A stretch of 47,293 bases of DNA from Scatavimonas merdigallinarum (GTDB lineage Bacteria > Bacillota > Clostridia > Oscillospirales > Acutalibacteraceae): contig DVFW01000048.1 of NCBI GenBank assembly GCA_018713055.1, positions 1 to 47,293 of the forward strand, given 5' to 3'. This document shows, piece after piece, positions 25,975 to 34,677 of the stretch. How positions within the stretch are numbered: position 1 is the stretch's first letter; every line of letters begins with the position of its first letter. The notes below the pieces were generated by a model. The model worked only from the letters and a program-made list of their open reading frames with translations, was not told the origin of the DNA and ran no database searches. Both the position numbers and the translations under genes were made by a program.

Positions 25975-26006
25975 GTCGTCGCGAACTATGTATCGTTCGC
26001 GACGAC
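25975..26006 (-). terminator. Intrinsic terminator for the DUF4417 gene
   Basis: A perfect 12-bp stem (25975-25986 with 25995-26006) followed on the minus strand by TTTTTCTATTTT. It is the second of two terminators downstream of the DUF4417 gene. The same stem lies 28 bp after the VanZ-like stop but has no T-run on that strand. Confidence 0.75.
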
Positions 26007-26060
26007 GTGGGTTTGGGTTACTAAAAAGATGTCCGGCATGAGCGCGGGCGAAAAACAAAA

Positions 26061-26083
26061 CGCACCCCATCTAGTGAGGTGCG
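26061..26083 (-). terminator. Intrinsic terminator for the DUF4417 gene (proximal)
   Basis: Minus-strand stem CGCACC/GGTGCG (26061-26066 with 26078-26083), extendable inward with one mismatch, followed by TTTTGTTTTT. Two more short hairpins lie between it and the gene (26094-26108, and around 26137-26150). Confidence 0.7.
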
Positions 26084-26150
26084 CGATGTGTGCGCAGGCT
26101 TTGCCTGCTGTCTTTAGGGAACAAAATAGATGCGGCTCACTTAAAGTGGG

Positions 26151-27545
26151 TTAAATCGTTCTATCGGTTACCTCAACCTTTGTTATAATATCGCGCAGTC
26201 GTTCGCCGTCAATCATATATTCTAAAACTTCATCGACATCTTTACACCATTTTTCTGTTTTTTGCTGGTTGTCTACAAATTTTTCGCAAATTAACATTTG
26301 CATCCCGGACTCGGATGTGCGTTTTAATTTAGGGAAAATTCCAAATACTCTGTCATTATATTCAAATTCAATTTCTCCGCCACTGTTTACACACCACTTA
26401 AAATCACTAATCGTTTTAAATCGATTATCTTCCAAACTGTTTTTTTCTATAATCTTTGACATAAATTTCACCTCATATGCTTTAAATTCCGGTGCGCCAT
26501 CTGGATAGTTAATTGGCGGTCCGGGTTTTGGATATCCGTTACTCCAATCTATATCATGGTCATGTGGGTCTGTATGAGCCCTTGGATTATCATGATCTGT
26601 ATGGTGCCGCTCTTTTGTTGCTCTGCCATCTTCACCAATCTTTGTTTCTCTATCATATCCGCCTCTTTTTCCATCTGTTCTGCTTTTATTAATATCTCCG
26701 GGCTCACCCAAAAATCTTTCATCTTCGGGCCTACTCGGCCGCCACTTCCCACCATAAGCACTCCCCATGCCTTTTATCTCGTAATCGGATAGTATATGCC
26801 CAGTCGATTTTATAATGATATCACAATCTTCCGGCCACGGCTCTGCTCCGCAGATATATTTTGCGTATTTAGACGGAACGTATGGATCATCATTCATATA
26901 CCGCCATGAACTCAGTTCATAATCAACAAATACAATATTCCCTTGCATTTCAGGAAACGGCTCATTGTAGCAAATAATTCGTTCCGGCTCAATTTGCCGC
27001 AGCATTTCATTGTAGCCTTTTAGAAAAAACTCTTTTTGATCGCTGTGATTATTGTGTGCCGACACCATGTAGGTTGAAACTGCGACTGTAGACCCTTTCT
27101 CAATCCCGTCAAAACAAAACTCAAAGGTGTTTTCTTCTCCCCAACTGACGGAGGGGATAACCCTTATCCCTTTTGAAGCGTAATATGCTCCACACCAGCG
27201 GTTACGAAAGGTATTGAAAAGCTGCATAACCGGTGCCATTTCAGTGTACATACTAAAATCCGGCGACAATACCGCCCGGTAGCGTTTTAGTTTCTCTAAG
27301 TCTGCGTCAGGGTTCTTCCATACACGTTCAAATTTGTAATCGTAAAGAAAGAAATGCACCATGCGGTTGAGGTGATTATCGCTTTCAAGTTTGGCTTTGT
27401 CAAAGCCGATCAGCCTTAAATCGGTAAAATCATCTTCTTTTGATTGAAACCTCGGGATAATTGGAACTTGCAATTTTCCCTTGCCTTTGAATTGGTTTCG
27501 CAGCAAAAATGGACTTGTACGATACTTGTAGTTTTCTTCTGTCAT
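26151..27545 (-). CDS. DUF4417 protein with polymorphic-toxin-like C-terminal region
   Basis: 464 residues. Residues 1-200 match DUF4417: SPDFSMYTEMAPVMQLFNTF, GIRVIPSVSWG, FEFCFDGIEKGSTVAVSTY. Then comes a Gly/Pro/His-rich module: GGYDRETKIGEDGRATKERHH, followed by HTDPHDHDIDW. That module recurs in phage minor-head and polymorphic toxin proteins. The last 100 residues (ISDFKWCVNSGGEIEFEYND to LRDIITKVEV) form a third domain often seen after it. ATG 27545 is chosen for AGGAG upstream; an earlier in-frame start is unsupported. Mobile-element origin is likely, but no phage gene adjoins. Function unknown. Confidence 0.72.
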   Translation of the reverse strand: MTEENYKYRTSPFLLRNQFKGKGKLQVPIIPRFQSKEDDFTDLRLIGFDKAKLESDNHLNRMVHFFLYDYKFERVWKNPDADLEKLKRYRAVLSPDFSMYTEMAPVMQLFNTFRNRWCGAYYASKGIRVIPSVSWGEENTFEFCFDGIEKGSTVAVSTYMVSAHNNHSDQKEFFLKGYNEMLRQIEPERIICYNEPFPEMQGNIVFVDYELSSWRYMNDDPYVPSKYAKYICGAEPWPEDCDIIIKSTGHILSDYEIKGMGSAYGGKWRPSRPEDERFLGEPGDINKSRTDGKRGGYDRETKIGEDGRATKERHHTDHDNPRAHTDPHDHDIDWSNGYPKPGPPINYPDGAPEFKAYEVKFMSKIIEKNSLEDNRFKTISDFKWCVNSGGEIEFEYNDRVFGIFPKLKRTSESGMQMLICEKFVDNQQKTEKWCKDVDEVLEYMIDGERLRDIITKVEVTDRTI

Positions 27546-27683
27546 TATAACACATCTCCTATTGAATGATAAGAACAAAAAGTCCTTTCACTAATAGGCT
27601 GAAAACAAGCAAAGGTTGCACAAAAATAGGCAACTATTTTTAAATGTTCACAAATTATTTACAAATGCAGTTTGTACAACCAG

Positions 27684-27723
27684 TCGAAAGGCGTCGAACC
27701 TAACTTGATTCGACGCCTTTCGA
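27684..27723 (-). terminator. 15-bp hairpin after the tRNA array
   Basis: Arms at 27684-27698 and 27709-27723 are exact reverse complements with a ten-base loop, five bases past the last tRNA. No T-run follows on the minus strand, so it could be a 3' processing or stabilising stem instead of a terminator. Confidence 0.6.
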
Positions 27724-27727
27724 TAAA

Positions 27728-27801
27728 TGGAGCGGACAACGGGAATCGAACCCGCTTCCTCAGCTTGGGAAGCTGATGTTCTACCAGTGAACTATGTCCG
27801 C
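27728..27801 (-). tRNA. tRNA-Gly (anticodon CCC)
   Basis: The minus strand folds as a cloverleaf with acceptor GCGGACA/TGTCCGC, D-arm, anticodon loop TTCCCAA and a TTCGATT T-loop; the CCA end is encoded. It is the last tRNA of the array. Confidence 0.95.
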
Positions 27802-27924
27802 ATAAAACCTCTTAAAAAACGGAACCAAAATCAACGCTGTGCACCCTGTACAGCGTTACTTTGGTTTTGATACGAAAAGCAAACCTTAACGTACAAAGGC
27901 TGTGCGCTAAGGTATAAAACAATT

Positions 27925-28001
27925 TGGTGGAGGCAGAGGGACTCGAACCCACGACCTTTGCGATGTGAACGCAACGCTCTAACCAGCTGAGCCATGCCTC
28001 C
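27925..28001 (-). tRNA. tRNA-Val (anticodon CAC)
   Basis: Cloverleaf with acceptor GGAGGCA/TGCCTCC, anticodon loop TTCACAT and T-loop TTCGAGT; encoded CCA. The 123-nt spacer after it holds a nested hairpin (27824-27865). Confidence 0.95.
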
Positions 28002-28032
28002 ATATTTCCCCGCGGCAGGCGCCGCGGTGCTT

Positions 28033-28107
28033 TGGCTGGGCTAGCTGGATTCGAACCAGCGAGTGACGGAGTCAAAGTCCGTTGCCTTACCGCTTGGCTA
28101 TAGCCCA
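28033..28107 (-). tRNA. tRNA-Gln (anticodon TTG)
   Basis: Acceptor TGGGCTA/TAGCCCA, anticodon loop CTTTGAC and T-loop TTCGAAT; encoded CCA. A GC-rich stem (28011-28026) lies in the short spacer after it. Confidence 0.95.
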
Positions 28108-28244
28108 TTAATTGGAAAGGCTTTCCGCCAACCCGTAATATTATGACACAAAGCATAAAGCTTTTATACGGCGCGCTGCGCAGGCCTTTTTTCTGCCTGC
28201 GCACGCCCCCTTCGGCCGGCATTGCCGCCAGTGTAAATTACAAA

Positions 28245-28320
28245 TGGTGATCCATCGGAGATTCGAACTCCGGACACCTTGATTAAAAGTCAAGTGCTCT
28301 GCCAACTGAGCTAATGGATC
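28245..28320 (-). tRNA. tRNA-Lys (anticodon TTT)
   Basis: Acceptor GATCCAT/ATGGATC, anticodon arm CTTGA-loop-TCAAG with TTT, T-loop TTCGAAT; encoded CCA. The 137-nt spacer after it contains a 9-bp stem at 28177-28203. Confidence 0.95.
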
Positions 28321-28323
28321 ATA

Positions 28324-28401
28324 TGGGGTGGATAGTCGGATTCGAACCGACGGTCTCCAGTGCCACAAACTGGCGCTTTAACCAACTAAGCTATACCCAC
28401 C
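28324..28401 (-). tRNA. tRNA-His (anticodon GTG)
   Basis: Acceptor GTGGGTA/TATCCAC with the extra G at position -1 opposite C73 that marks tRNA-His; anticodon loop TTGTGGC; encoded CCA. Confidence 0.95.
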
Positions 28402-28406
28402 ATATA

Positions 28407-28483
28407 TGGCGCGCCAAAAGGGACTCGAACCCCTGACCTACTGCTTAGAAGGCAGTTGCTCTATCCAGCTGAGCTATTGGCGC
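28407..28483 (-). tRNA. tRNA-Arg (anticodon TCT)
   Basis: Acceptor GCGCCAA/TTGGCGC, anticodon loop CTTCTAA, T-loop TTCGAGT; encoded CCA. Confidence 0.95.
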
Positions 28484-28524
28484 AGACAGTGGCAATGATT
28501 CAGCCGGATAGCCGGCAAAAAACT

Positions 28525-28598
28525 TGGAGCGGATGATGGGAATCGAACCCACACGATCAGCTTGGAAGGCTGAAGTTCTACCACTAAACTACATCCGC
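28525..28598 (-). tRNA. tRNA-Gly (anticodon TCC)
   Basis: Acceptor GCGGATG/CATCCGC, anticodon loop CTTCCAA, T-loop TTCGATT; encoded CCA. First tRNA of the array, just behind the promoter. Confidence 0.95.
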
Positions 28599-28618
28599 AT
28601 AATGCGTCTGCTTTTAAG

Positions 28619-28659
28619 CGACGGGTTATATTTTACCATATAACCCGTCGTATTGTCAA
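28619..28659 (-). promoter_or_regulatory. tRNA-array promoter overlapped by a 13-bp palindrome
   Basis: On the minus strand TTGACA (28654-28659) and TAAAAT (28630-28635) are separated by 18 bp. A perfect 13-bp inverted repeat (28619-28631 with 28638-28650) covers the spacer and the -10. It lies 50 bp past the ClpE-like stop, so it might double as that gene's terminator, although no T-run follows. Confidence 0.65.
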
Positions 28660-28703
28660 GCAGTTGTCCGAAGTTTTTAAACAGATTTGCGCAAAACATC
28701 GCT

Positions 28704-31037
28704 TTACAGAACATCCATCTTCAAGCCGTTTTGATCGGCGGAAATATGGATTGCGGCAATGTCGCCTTCACGGTGCGTAATAATTGCGCCTGTAATCCGG
28801 TCTTCTATTTCCTTTCGGATAAGATTGCGTAGATCTCGCGCGCCGCTTTTGCCTCCTGCGGCCTGTTTAGCAAGATACTGCGCCGCCTGGTCGTCAAATG
28901 TAAAACGAATTCCTTTTTCGTCCAACGTAGATTCATATTCTTTGAGCATCAGCTTTGCAATGGCGCAAAAATCTTCACCGTTTAAATTTCTAAATACTAT
29001 TATCTCATCCACACGGCTTAAAAATTCGGGCCGCAGAAATTCTGACAAAGCCTTTATCACCTTTTCTTTGCGCATGTCGTCTTCTGTTTTTCCAAAGCCC
29101 AGCATACCTTCTTTTCTATTGCTTCCGGCGTTAGAAGTCATGATAATAACCGTGTTTTCAAAATTGACAACTCTGCCGTGTGCATCGGTTACTTTCCCCT
29201 CGTCAAGAATTTGCAGAAGAATATTCAATACATCCGGATGCGCCTTTTCAATTTCGTCAAACAGCAAAACGGAATACGGCCTGCGCCGCACTTTCTCCGT
29301 CACCTGGCCGGCTTCGTCGTAGCCAACATATCCAGGCGGGGAACCGATAATCCTAGAAACAGAATGCTTTTCCATAAATTCCGACATATCCAGACGAATC
29401 AACGTTTCCGGCGTATCAAACAGCTCTGTGGAAAGCACCTTGACCAGCTCTGTCTTACCAACGCCTGTGGGGCCTACAAAAATAAAGGACGCTGGCCTTC
29501 TTCTTGGGCTGATCTGCACTCTGCTGCGTTTAACCGCCGCGGCCACCGCCTGCACGGCTTCATCCTGGCCGATGATCCGCTGTTTCATTTTTTCTTCAAT
29601 ATCGGCAAGCTTATTCAGCTCGTTTTCCTGCACCCTGGAAGCGGGAATCCCTGTCCACAGTTCAATTACATGGGCAACGTCGCTTTCTTCTACCTGTGCA
29701 TTGAGCGCCTTATTTTGCACACGCTTGATCTTATTGCCCACCTTGGCGAGCTCTTCTCTGACCTTTGCCAGCTCTTCGTAATCAATTTTTTCCGTTTCAG
29801 ATGCAATTTCATCTTCTTTTTCAGCCAGACAGCGTTCTTCCTCTTTAAGTCTGTCGTAGGTTTCCATGCTTTTATTGCGCAGCGCGGCGCAGGCGCACGC
29901 TTCGTCCAGCAAGTCGATCGCTTTATCCGGCAAAAAGCGGTCGGTAATATACCTTTCCGATAAAACCACGGCACGCCGGACAAGCTGGTCAGAAACTTTT
30001 ACCCTGTGGTGGTTTTCATAATAGGATTTTACGCCTTTAAGCACCTCGATTGTGTCTGCAACCGAAGGTTCTGCCACCTTTACAGGCTGGAAACGGCGTT
30101 CCAGCGCTGCGTCTTTTTCAATATATTTTCTATATTCATTAAAGGTTGTCGCGCCAATTACCTGAATTTCTCCCCTTGAAAGCGAAGGTTTTAGAATATT
30201 GGCAGCGTTCATGGTACCTTCTGAATCGCCGGTACCTACAAGATTATGCACCTCATCAATAAATAAAATGACGTTTCCGGCAGCCTTTACTTCATCTGTC
30301 AGGCCCTTAATGCGGCTTTCAAACTGTCCGCGGAATTGTGTGCCTGCAATCAAAGCGGTTAGATCCAGCAGCTGAATTTCCTTATCCTTCAGCCTTTGCG
30401 GCACATTTCCCTGGGCAATACGTATTGCAAGCCCCTCTGCAATCGCTGTTTTACCCACGCCAGGCTCCCCGATCAGACAGGGGTTATTCTTGGAACGCCT
30501 GCTTAAAATCTGAATTACACGTTCGATTTCCTTATCTCTTCCAATAACCCTGTCTATCTTTCCTTCTCTGGCCCTCCGGGTCAGGTCGGAACAATACATT
30601 TCTATATGCTTTCTTTTGGGCTTTTTTTCTTCTTTCTTCCTTTTTTCATTCGCCCCAGGCTGTTTTACGGCGTCGGGCTTTTCTTCGCCCTGCTTCTGTC
30701 CGGAAAAGAAATTCTTAAAAAGGGGGAAAGTCGGCGCCCCCCCTGGGGTAAAACCGTCCTCCTCGCCTTCGTTGTCTTCGCCGTTTGAAAGCTCCTGTCC
30801 CATCATTTCTGCAAAATTGGGAATTTCCCCGTTTTCGCTCATTTCCATAATGGTGTCCATCTGCTCCTGCACTGCGTCTAGATCTTCGTCTGAAATCCCC
30901 ATTTTCTGCATAATATCAGTAACAGGCTTAATCCCAAGCTCCTTTGCGCAGGTCAGGCAATAGCCCTGCGAATCACTTTCTGCGTTTGTAGCAACAAATA
31001 CAACCGCAGGCCTTTTTTTACATCTGCAACAAAGCAT
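28704..31037 (-). CDS. clpE: ClpE-like AAA+ ATPase (Clp protease ATP-binding subunit)
   Basis: 777 residues. Instead of the usual Clp N-domain, it starts with a four-cysteine zinc finger (C3, C6 and C27, C30), the hallmark of ClpE. Two AAA+ modules follow. The first has GEPGVGKT near residue 190 and FIDEVHNLVGTG. A short coiled middle domain covers about 405-460. The second has FVGPTGVGKTE near residue 515 and LLFDEIEKAHPDV. It unfolds proteins for ClpP or as a chaperone. It is the last gene of the minus-strand housekeeping run. No CtsR box was recognised upstream. Confidence 0.9.
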   Translation of the reverse strand: MLCCRCKKRPAVVFVATNAESDSQGYCLTCAKELGIKPVTDIMQKMGISDEDLDAVQEQMDTIMEMSENGEIPNFAEMMGQELSNGEDNEGEEDGFTPGGAPTFPLFKNFFSGQKQGEEKPDAVKQPGANEKRKKEEKKPKRKHIEMYCSDLTRRAREGKIDRVIGRDKEIERVIQILSRRSKNNPCLIGEPGVGKTAIAEGLAIRIAQGNVPQRLKDKEIQLLDLTALIAGTQFRGQFESRIKGLTDEVKAAGNVILFIDEVHNLVGTGDSEGTMNAANILKPSLSRGEIQVIGATTFNEYRKYIEKDAALERRFQPVKVAEPSVADTIEVLKGVKSYYENHHRVKVSDQLVRRAVVLSERYITDRFLPDKAIDLLDEACACAALRNKSMETYDRLKEEERCLAEKEDEIASETEKIDYEELAKVREELAKVGNKIKRVQNKALNAQVEESDVAHVIELWTGIPASRVQENELNKLADIEEKMKQRIIGQDEAVQAVAAAVKRSRVQISPRRRPASFIFVGPTGVGKTELVKVLSTELFDTPETLIRLDMSEFMEKHSVSRIIGSPPGYVGYDEAGQVTEKVRRRPYSVLLFDEIEKAHPDVLNILLQILDEGKVTDAHGRVVNFENTVIIMTSNAGSNRKEGMLGFGKTEDDMRKEKVIKALSEFLRPEFLSRVDEIIVFRNLNGEDFCAIAKLMLKEYESTLDEKGIRFTFDDQAAQYLAKQAAGGKSGARDLRNLIRKEIEDRITGAIITHREGDIAAIHISADQNGLKMDVL

Positions 31038-31098
31038 AAATCTTTCTCCTTTTCAATACCCGGTTTTAAAAACCGTTCTTCCAATGCGCCTTTTCTGT

Positions 31099-31683
31099 CT
31101 ATACCGTTTTTTTTCGGTTCTGAAGCAGGCGCAAAAAAATAATAAAGTAACGGATCATGGCAAACAGCATAACCGCAGTTGTGATCAGCATTAAAACCAG
31201 CATTAAAATATCAAAATCGCTGGCACTGCCCGTAACGATCTCCAACACCACAATGGTGGATACGCACAGATAAAACACAACCGTAGCAAGCTTTCCATAC
31301 CATTTGGCCGCCGGAGGCGTAATATGTTTTCTGAGTAAATACGCGCCGCCCAAAAGCATTAACAAATCCTTGAGTACTAAAATAACAACAAGCGGAATAA
31401 TCCTGGGTACAATTATACCAATACAAATAATGACTGCAACCAGTGTAAGTTTATCTGCAATCGGGTCTAAAATTTTCCCCAGCGCCGTGATCTGGTTAAA
31501 ATGGCGGGCAATCATTCCGTCAAACATATCGCTCAACCCGGAAAGCACAAGCATGGCTGCCGAAGCAACATAATTTTTCTGTATAAAAAAGAAAATAAAC
31601 GGCGCAATCAGTAGGATACGCAGTACCGACAACAGATTTGGCACGGTCAAATTTTCCTTAAAGCGTTTCCCAATTTGAAGCAT
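31099..31683 (-). CDS. pgsA: CDP-alcohol phosphatidyltransferase (PgsA-like)
   Basis: About 194 residues with five or so membrane helices. The family motif DGxxAR-x8-GxxxDxxxD is complete in SDMFDGMIARHF and ALGKILDPIADKL. Such enzymes make phosphatidylglycerol phosphate (or a related lipid) from CDP-diacylglycerol in the membrane. The start is taken at ATG 31683, nine bases after GGAAGG; the first ATG (31701) has poorer spacing. Could also be a cardiolipin synthase of the same family. Confidence 0.82.
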   Translation of the reverse strand: MLQIGKRFKENLTVPNLLSVLRILLIAPFIFFFIQKNYVASAAMLVLSGLSDMFDGMIARHFNQITALGKILDPIADKLTLVAVIICIGIIVPRIIPLVVILVLKDLLMLLGGAYLLRKHITPPAAKWYGKLATVVFYLCVSTIVVLEIVTGSASDFDILMLVLMLITTAVMLFAMIRYFIIFLRLLQNRKKTV

Positions 31684-31741
31684 GATAAGATACCTTCCCA
31701 TCCATCCTTGAATTTTCTGTTCCCTATCTATTTTATTCCCT

Positions 31742-32509
31742 TTATTCTATATGCGATCTCTGCGTATTTCCCGTAAATACGGCCGGATCTAAAGCCTGCG
31801 CAGACGAAGATTCAAAAAGTGTGCCTCCAAACGGTATAATGTTATAAAAATACCGGAACAAAAATGTGTTTTCCACTGTCTGTGCGTTGAACACCTGCGG
31901 CGCATCGCTTAAAAATGGAACCAGCAGCTTAATAAAGAAAACCAGCAGCGCAATGACCAGAATACCCTGCACAAGCCCCAGCACGGCTCCTAAAACTGCA
32001 TCTGCACTTCTTAAAACCGGCAGCCGGAACACCTTTCCCACCGCGCCGGCCACCAGCTTAACCACAACTGAAAGCAGCAAAAACAAAACCACTATAACCA
32101 AAAGACTGAGCAGTGCGACGATGACAGGGGCTATTACCACCTCTATACCCTGGGCGGCAGCATCCGCTGTACTTTGCACAGACTGTGCAAGTGCAGACGT
32201 ATCTATTCCAAAGTTTGGCAACAACCGTATAACAAAATCCGGCAAAATACTCAAAGCAGAGGAAATCCCCGCCTGCGCCTGCGTACCACCTGTATCCATA
32301 ATCTGCTGTGACATATTCCGGATCAGCTGCTGCTGGAAAAATGTTTCGTAAATCCATTGTGCAAGATACTGGCCCAGCCAAATAGATACCGTTATAGCGG
32401 CTACCGTTCCTAAAATATGCACCAAAGTCTTTGCCGCCCCGCGCCGGATGCCCTGAAAAAAGAAAAAAACAACCACAACAAGAATGCCAATATCCAGTGC
32501 CAGACTCAT
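31742..32509 (-). CDS. cvpA: CvpA-family membrane protein
   Basis: 255 residues with four hydrophobic segments, starting SLALDIGILVVVVFFFFQGIRRG, the typical N-terminus of CvpA (colicin V production) proteins. The long segment between helices 2 and 3 is common in clostridial forms. Role in Firmicutes unknown. It lies between the DUF5711 and PgsA-like genes, an arrangement I associate with Clostridia. Confidence 0.88.
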   Translation of the reverse strand: MSLALDIGILVVVVFFFFQGIRRGAAKTLVHILGTVAAITVSIWLGQYLAQWIYETFFQQQLIRNMSQQIMDTGGTQAQAGISSALSILPDFVIRLLPNFGIDTSALAQSVQSTADAAAQGIEVVIAPVIVALLSLLVIVVLFLLLSVVVKLVAGAVGKVFRLPVLRSADAVLGAVLGLVQGILVIALLVFFIKLLVPFLSDAPQVFNAQTVENTFLFRYFYNIIPFGGTLFESSSAQALDPAVFTGNTQRSHIE

Positions 32510-32642
32510 TTTTCCTATCCTTTCTGCGCCTTTTACGCATCTGCTGTGCAGGCTGGGACAAATACGTTTTTTTGCAGCCCTTTAGGCTACAATATATCAC
32601 ATTTCCACCAAAAAAACAATTATATTTTTGTAAACAGAGCAG

Positions 32643-33884
32643 TCAGAAACGTACAAAGCGGATTTCGCTGATCCCCAATATATATGCGCTGTTTTCAGAT
32701 TCCATACAAATTGCTCTGGCGTCTACGCCGGCATCGGCCGTGGCCACCTGTTCTGCATTCTTCTTATACGTATAAACCGTATCGCCGCTAAGGGCGCTGA
32801 TATGATTCCCATATTGATCAATTGAAGTTATTTTCAGGTCTGTTTCCAACGGAGAAGCGGTTTCTCCGTTTTTGTCCATGTACACTATATTGCAGGAATG
32901 CCCGTCGCCGGAACGGGAAAGCGATAGGGTAACGCCATTGTACATATCAATATCAAAAGCTGTGAGCATCAGTTTGTTATAATTGTAAACCGATTGATCT
33001 GTAAAATTGGATTTGAGCATGACAGCCGCATTTTCACCAATGGCAGCTATATTTCCATTATCCATAAAAGAGACCTGAAAAAGCAAGTTATCGTCAAACT
33101 CCAGCAGCGCTCTCGGCTCATCCGAACTAAAATCCAGCACATACAGCGCAGAACGCATTGTGCCGTCCTTGGAAGACACGCCCGTCACTGCCGCCAGCGT
33201 TCCGTTTTCATTGATCGATACGCTGTTGGCGTAGTAATCCGCAAAATAATACGCATATTTTTGCGTATGGTCCGCATTGTAAACCGTCAGCTTTGCAAAA
33301 TACCCGCTGGTCTGTGTAATAACCGCATACATTCCATGAGTATTGATATCCGCCGACAATATGGAATCCCTGGAATCACTTTTAAACACGGTTTCTCCTA
33401 CCGTATCAATCTGGAAACCAGCGCCGCCCAAATTATAGATCAGGCTGTAATTGCCCTTGGTAAGAATAACAGGTGAAGAATAGCTAATTTGCCGGTTTAA
33501 AACCTGCCCTGCCGTATTATTGATCACGACAAAGGACGTATCGCTTACATACGCCAGGTTCTTATCCCAAAGCTTGATGTTACCGTTGTTGACCTTCGAC
33601 CCGATAATCGCGCTGGGAAAGCCCTGCCCCTGGGTGTTTCCCAACAGATTTTTCTCTACGCTGTCTGCAAGCCTGTCCGGTGAAATGTTGTTCCAGCCGG
33701 CCACTGCAATCACCGCCAGCATGCATATAAGCAAAATCAGGACAACCGCCTTGGTTTTTTTGGAAATCTTTTCTCTGCTGACAGTTTGTGCGGAAAAATC
33801 CTCCGCCATACCGTCATACTTTTTCTCCTGCAATGCAGCGCCCTTTTCCTGGCCGCTTTTTTCCACTTTTTCCTTATCCGCCAT
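32643..33884 (-). CDS. DUF5711 family membrane-anchored beta-propeller-like protein
   Basis: About 413 residues. A charged cytoplasmic N-terminus of about 45 residues is followed by one transmembrane helix (AVVLILLICMLAVIAVAGW). The extracellular part has repeated blades such as AYVSDTSFVVINNTAGQVL, SLIYNLGGAGFQI and ENSAYILGISEIRFVRF. This matches DUF5711; function unknown. The start at ATG 33884 has GGAAGG nine bases before it and overlaps the truA end by 11 bp. Confidence 0.78.
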   Translation of the reverse strand: MADKEKVEKSGQEKGAALQEKKYDGMAEDFSAQTVSREKISKKTKAVVLILLICMLAVIAVAGWNNISPDRLADSVEKNLLGNTQGQGFPSAIIGSKVNNGNIKLWDKNLAYVSDTSFVVINNTAGQVLNRQISYSSPVILTKGNYSLIYNLGGAGFQIDTVGETVFKSDSRDSILSADINTHGMYAVITQTSGYFAKLTVYNADHTQKYAYYFADYYANSVSINENGTLAAVTGVSSKDGTMRSALYVLDFSSDEPRALLEFDDNLLFQVSFMDNGNIAAIGENAAVMLKSNFTDQSVYNYNKLMLTAFDIDMYNGVTLSLSRSGDGHSCNIVYMDKNGETASPLETDLKITSIDQYGNHISALSGDTVYTYKKNAEQVATADAGVDARAICMESENSAYILGISEIRFVRF

Positions 33885-34677
33885 TTTCATCATCCTTCCC
33901 AAACGGCATTTTATAACATACTCTGTTTAAATATAAACCGCATGCAGGCGCTGTCGGCCCCGCCTTTTTTCTATCCTTTGCCTGCAAAATGGTTTTCAGG
34001 TCCCCAGGTGCAAATTTCCCCTGCGCCACGCGCAAAAGCGTGCCGACCATAATCCTTACCATATTGTACAGAAAACCGTCGGCCTCCACGCACATGGTAA
34101 CCAGTTCCCTGTCCCGTGTAACAGAAAACATATGTACATTTCTTGTAAAATCGCCTTTTTCACGCTTGTCTGCCGTACAAAAGGAGGTAAAATCATGCCG
34201 CCCCACATACTGCTGCGCAGCCTTGTGCAGCAACCGTGTATCCATAGGATACCGGTAGTGCAAAGCATATCCGTCTAAAAAAGGGTTGCGTGTCTGCGCG
34301 TTCCATATTTTATATATATACTGCTTGCTTACACAGGAATAGCGCGCGTGAAAATCCGAAGGAACTTCCTGCGCCCGATGTACGGCTATGCTCATTGGTA
34401 AAAAGCGGTTAAGCGCCGCTTTTAACCTTTCTGCGGGAATCACATGTGTCGTTTTCAGGCTGATGCAGTACATGTTTGCGTGCACGCCCGTATCTGTCCT
34501 GCTACAACCTTTCAGCTGAAAGTCCTGCCCTATAATCTTTTGGAGGGCGTCCTGGAATACCTCCTGCACGCTTAATGCATTTTGCTGGATTTGCCAGCCA
34601 TGAAACGGCCTGCCGTCGTATGAAATTGTCAATAAAATATTTCTTAACGCACCGCTGCCGGCAGAAACGCATTGCAT
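33874..34677 (-). CDS. truA: tRNA pseudouridine synthase A
   Basis: 267 residues with the TruA signature: LLTISYDGRPFHGWQIQ, then CSRTDTGVHA containing the catalytic Asp62, and later FLYNMVRIMVGTLL. It converts U38-40 of tRNA anticodon stems to pseudouridine. The frame is open to 34791, but ATG 34677 follows ACAGGAG by seven bases and begins a normal-length enzyme. The start overlaps the end of ecfT by 34 bp. Confidence 0.95.
   Translation of the reverse strand: MQCVSAGSGALRNILLTISYDGRPFHGWQIQQNALSVQEVFQDALQKIIGQDFQLKGCSRTDTGVHANMYCISLKTTHVIPAERLKAALNRFLPMSIAVHRAQEVPSDFHARYSCVSKQYIYKIWNAQTRNPFLDGYALHYRYPMDTRLLHKAAQQYVGRHDFTSFCTADKREKGDFTRNVHMFSVTRDRELVTMCVEADGFLYNMVRIMVGTLLRVAQGKFAPGDLKTILQAKDRKKAGPTAPACGLYLNRVCYKMPFGKDDENGG

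Noticed and set aside
27812..28222. 136-codon minus-strand frame
   Set aside because: It runs through three tRNA genes and their spacers.
27728..28598. rRNA operon or integrase/attachment site at the tRNA array
   Set aside because: No rRNA sequence, integrase or duplicated tRNA 3' end was seen in the window.
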